Of a DNA stretch of 46,224 nt, positions 44,203 through 46,224 are shown piece after piece. Below the pieces are notes generated by a model. It was not told the DNA's origin. It ran no database searches and saw only the letters and a list, made by a program, of their open reading frames with translations. Source of the stretch: SZUA-152 sp964401355 (GTDB lineage: Bacteria; Pseudomonadota; Gammaproteobacteria; SZUA-152). Location of the stretch: the NCBI GenBank assembly GCA_964401355.1, contig CAYNYJ010000022.1, positions 1-46,224 of the forward strand, in the 5' to 3' direction. The position numbers and the translations under genes are program-made. Each line of letters opens with the position of its first letter. Position 1 is the first letter of the stretch.

Positions 44203-45300
44203 ATGGTGAAGGTCGGTATTGTGGGTGGCACGGGTTACACGGGTGTAGAGTTGCTACGCCTGTTGGCGGCCCATTCCGAGGTGGAGCTGGCGATGATCAC
44301 GTCTCGTTCCGAGGCTGGCCTGCTGGTGGCGGAGATGTTTCCTAGCCTGCGGGGTCATGTTGATCTTAAATTCACTGCACCCGATGCGGCGGCGCTGGCG
44401 TCTTGTGACGTGGTGTTTTTCGCGACCCCTAATGGTGTTGCCATGCAGTCGGTGCCGGAGCTGTTGACTGCAGGGGTGAAGGTCATCGACCTGGCCGCTG
44501 ATTTTCGGTTAAAAGATGTGGACGAATGGGCGCAGTGGTACGGTCAGCCCCATGCCTGTCCGCATTTGCTTTTTGAGGCGGTGTACGGCCTGCCTGAAAT
44601 GAACCGTACGGCTATCAGCGAAGCACGTTTGATCGCTAATCCAGGCTGTTATCCCACGGCGGTGCAATTGGGTTTCTTGCCGCTGTTGGAAAAAGGTCTG
44701 ATCGACCCCCGCCGTTTGATTGCCGATTGCAAATCGGGCGTCAGTGGCGCAGGGCGCAAGGCCAACGTGGGCGCGTTGTTGTGCGAAGTCAGTGAAAGTT
44801 TCAAGGCCTACGGCGTGCCCGGACATCGACATTTGCCAGAGATTCGTCAGGGGTTGGGGGCTGTCATTGCTCGTCAAGGTAATGGCAATGATCGTCGCGA
44901 AGCTAATGACGACGCCGAGAGTGCACTGGGTTTGACCTTTGTGCCGCACCTTACGCCCATGTTAAGAGGTATTCATGCCACGCTGTACGCCACGTTGACA
45001 GACGCTTCGAGTGCCAGTGCAACCGAAGCGGCCTTGCAAGCGTTATTTGAAGAGCGTTATGCGCATGAGCCGTTTGTGGATGTGTTACCTGCCGGCAGTC
45101 ATCCGGAGACTCGCAGTGTGAAAGGGGCCAATATTTGTCGCATTGCCATTCACCGGCCACAGGGTGGTGACACCGTGGTGGTCCTGTCGGTGATCGATAA
45201 TCTGGTGAAGGGCGCGGCCGGGCAGGCGGTGCAAAATATGAACATCCTGTGTGGTTTGCCAGAGACCGCAGGACTGACAGGTATTTCCCTTGTCCCGTAA
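44203..45300 (+). CDS. argC: ArgC, N-acetyl-gamma-glutamyl-phosphate reductase
   Basis: A 365-residue cytoplasmic enzyme of arginine synthesis. It reduces N-acetylglutamyl phosphate to the semialdehyde with NADPH. The N-terminal nucleotide loop is GIVGGTGYTG (residues 5-14), the catalytic cysteine is Cys149 in ANPGCYPT, and the family blocks KSGVSGAGRK and PGHRHLPEI are present. It is about 20 residues longer than usual because of a polar insert (QGNGNDRREANDDAESALG) near residues 226-246. The ATG at 44203 gives the normal MVKVGIVG start. It is the first clear housekeeping gene in the window and marks the edge of the respiratory cluster. Confidence 0.97.
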   Translation: MVKVGIVGGTGYTGVELLRLLAAHSEVELAMITSRSEAGLLVAEMFPSLRGHVDLKFTAPDAAALASCDVVFFATPNGVAMQSVPELLTAGVKVIDLAADFRLKDVDEWAQWYGQPHACPHLLFEAVYGLPEMNRTAISEARLIANPGCYPTAVQLGFLPLLEKGLIDPRRLIADCKSGVSGAGRKANVGALLCEVSESFKAYGVPGHRHLPEIRQGLGAVIARQGNGNDRREANDDAESALGLTFVPHLTPMLRGIHATLYATLTDASSASATEAALQALFEERYAHEPFVDVLPAGSHPETRSVKGANICRIAIHRPQGGDTVVVLSVIDNLVKGAAGQAVQNMNILCGLPETAGLTGISLVP

Positions 45301-45304
45301 TGAC

Positions 45305-45321
45305 AGGCCCGGTGGCCTTTT
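45305..45321 (+). terminator. Weak hairpin after argC
   Basis: AGGCC and GGCCT with a four-base loop, followed by TTTT. The stem is short, so termination would be partial at best. Confidence 0.3.
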
Positions 45322-45413
45322 GGGATGGCATTGTGCAGTGAACGGTTGTCGTAAAATGATGTTGAAAAATGGAATGTGTTGGCAGTGTGCGGTGAGGCGG
45401 GTGGCTGGATAGT

Positions 45414-46130
45414 ATGGCGCCGAAGTTAATTATTAAGTCGCACCACCCTGCGCGTTACCGAGCAAAATTGGGCTTGTTGTTTTTGGCTCTGTTAGTGGTG
45501 GCCTGGAGTGTGTTTGAATACGGGTTTTCGCGTGCGGGCTTTGATAACAGTAATTTGCGTGAGGAACGTGTGTTACTGCGGGACCAGCTGCAACTGGAAC
45601 GAAAACGCACACAGGAGATGCGGGCACGGATTGCGGTGCTGGAACGTGCCGCTCAGGTCGATAAGCAGGCTTACGGCGTGGTGGAAGCCTCCCAAAAACA
45701 GTCCCAGGATGAAATGCTGGAACTGAAAGAGGAAGTTGCTTTTTATCGCGGCATCGTTGCGCCGTCGGAGACAGCGAGTGGCCTGAATATTCCCAGTTTT
45801 ACGGTGACTGGCATCGGAGGGATTGGCGTTTATCGTTTCAAACTGGTTTTTACCCAGATGAAATCCAATCAGCGCCTGGTCAAGGGTTATGCGAGGGTTG
45901 TATTTGAAGGCGTAAAAGATGGGGCGCAGGTCCAGCTGAGTCTGAAACAGGTGTCGGGTGGCACCTTGGACAAATTGAAACTACGCTTTAAATATTTTCA
46001 GAATAATGAAGGTGAGATTGTATTGCCGAAAGGTTTTTTGCCTTCGCGGGTATTGGTGGAATTGGTACCCAGCGGCAAAGGTGCGACGCGCCTCAAGAAA
46101 ACCTTTGATTGGTCGGATATCGTTAGTTAG
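45414..46130 (+). CDS. DUF6776-like membrane coiled-coil protein
   Basis: A 238-residue protein with one membrane helix (about residues 19-36), a coiled coil at about residues 47-115 rich in Leu, Glu and Arg, and a C-terminal beta domain of about 120 residues in the periplasm. It resembles the uncharacterised DUF6776 proteins found after argC in many gammaproteobacteria, often before a bactofilin and erpA; that link is from memory. Function is unknown. It is 113 bases after argC and may share its transcript. The remaining 94 bases of the window hold no gene. Confidence 0.75.
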   Translation: MAPKLIIKSHHPARYRAKLGLLFLALLVVAWSVFEYGFSRAGFDNSNLREERVLLRDQLQLERKRTQEMRARIAVLERAAQVDKQAYGVVEASQKQSQDEMLELKEEVAFYRGIVAPSETASGLNIPSFTVTGIGGIGVYRFKLVFTQMKSNQRLVKGYARVVFEGVKDGAQVQLSLKQVSGGTLDKLKLRFKYFQNNEGEIVLPKGFLPSRVLVELVPSGKGATRLKKTFDWSDIVS

Positions 46131-46224
46131 GTAAGAAAAAATAAACATAGGCTAATGCCTAATTTGATGGCGTGAATTCAATTTGTAAGTGCAACTCTGA
46201 CTCACGGTAAGAGGGCAAGCTGCG

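Overview
The window reads as a chromosomal segment of a respiratory gammaproteobacterium. The evidence is a full System I cytochrome c maturation operon in the usual gene order, an argC followed by a membrane coiled-coil protein typical of gammaproteobacterial chromosomes, and a periplasmic DsrE-like protein that hints at sulfur metabolism. The genus cannot be named from this sequence. No rRNA, tRNA, CRISPR array or insertion sequence was recognised.

Region 1 (1-18476, plus strand) opens with a triheme c7-like cytochrome and two NHL-propeller lipoproteins. Three tandem units follow, each an 11-heme c-type cytochrome of about 880-900 residues and an exported double beta-propeller of about 735 residues. 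Unit 2 looks like a chimera made by unequal crossing-over between units 1 and 3: its cytochrome starts like copy 3 and ends like copy 1, and its propeller matches copy 1. Its cytochrome gene carries a 2-base insertion that breaks the frame. Region 2 (18466-20038, minus) holds two paralogous methyltransferase-fold proteins with lipoprotein signal peptides. Region 3 (20363-31299, plus) is a cytochrome c biogenesis block: a System II-like ResB/CcsA pair, a TPR protein and a TlpA-like lipoprotein, then ccmA, B, C, D, E, F, G, H and I. ccmD is only 55 codons.

Region 4 (31369-35719, plus) has a monoheme cytochrome c, two seven-bladed Reg_prop-type propellers and a six-bladed kelch lipoprotein, with two clear terminators. 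Region 5 (35912-39129, minus) has two 5-heme cytochromes and an NHL lipoprotein. The 5-heme proteins share a module with the N-terminus of the 11-heme proteins. Region 6 (39471-41821, plus) has two triheme class I cytochrome reading frames, probably joined in expression or in truth by a -1 shift at an A9 tract. Region 7 (41928-46130) has a DsrE-family protein, a decayed porin gene, argC and a DUF6776-like protein.

Taken together, the window has nine c-type cytochrome genes (53 predicted heme sites) interleaved with nine beta-propeller genes from four unrelated propeller families, beside the machinery that attaches heme. The working hypothesis is a periplasmic or extracellular electron conduit in which propellers act as partners or scaffolds for multiheme cytochromes. 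The pairing is seen directly; the function is inference.
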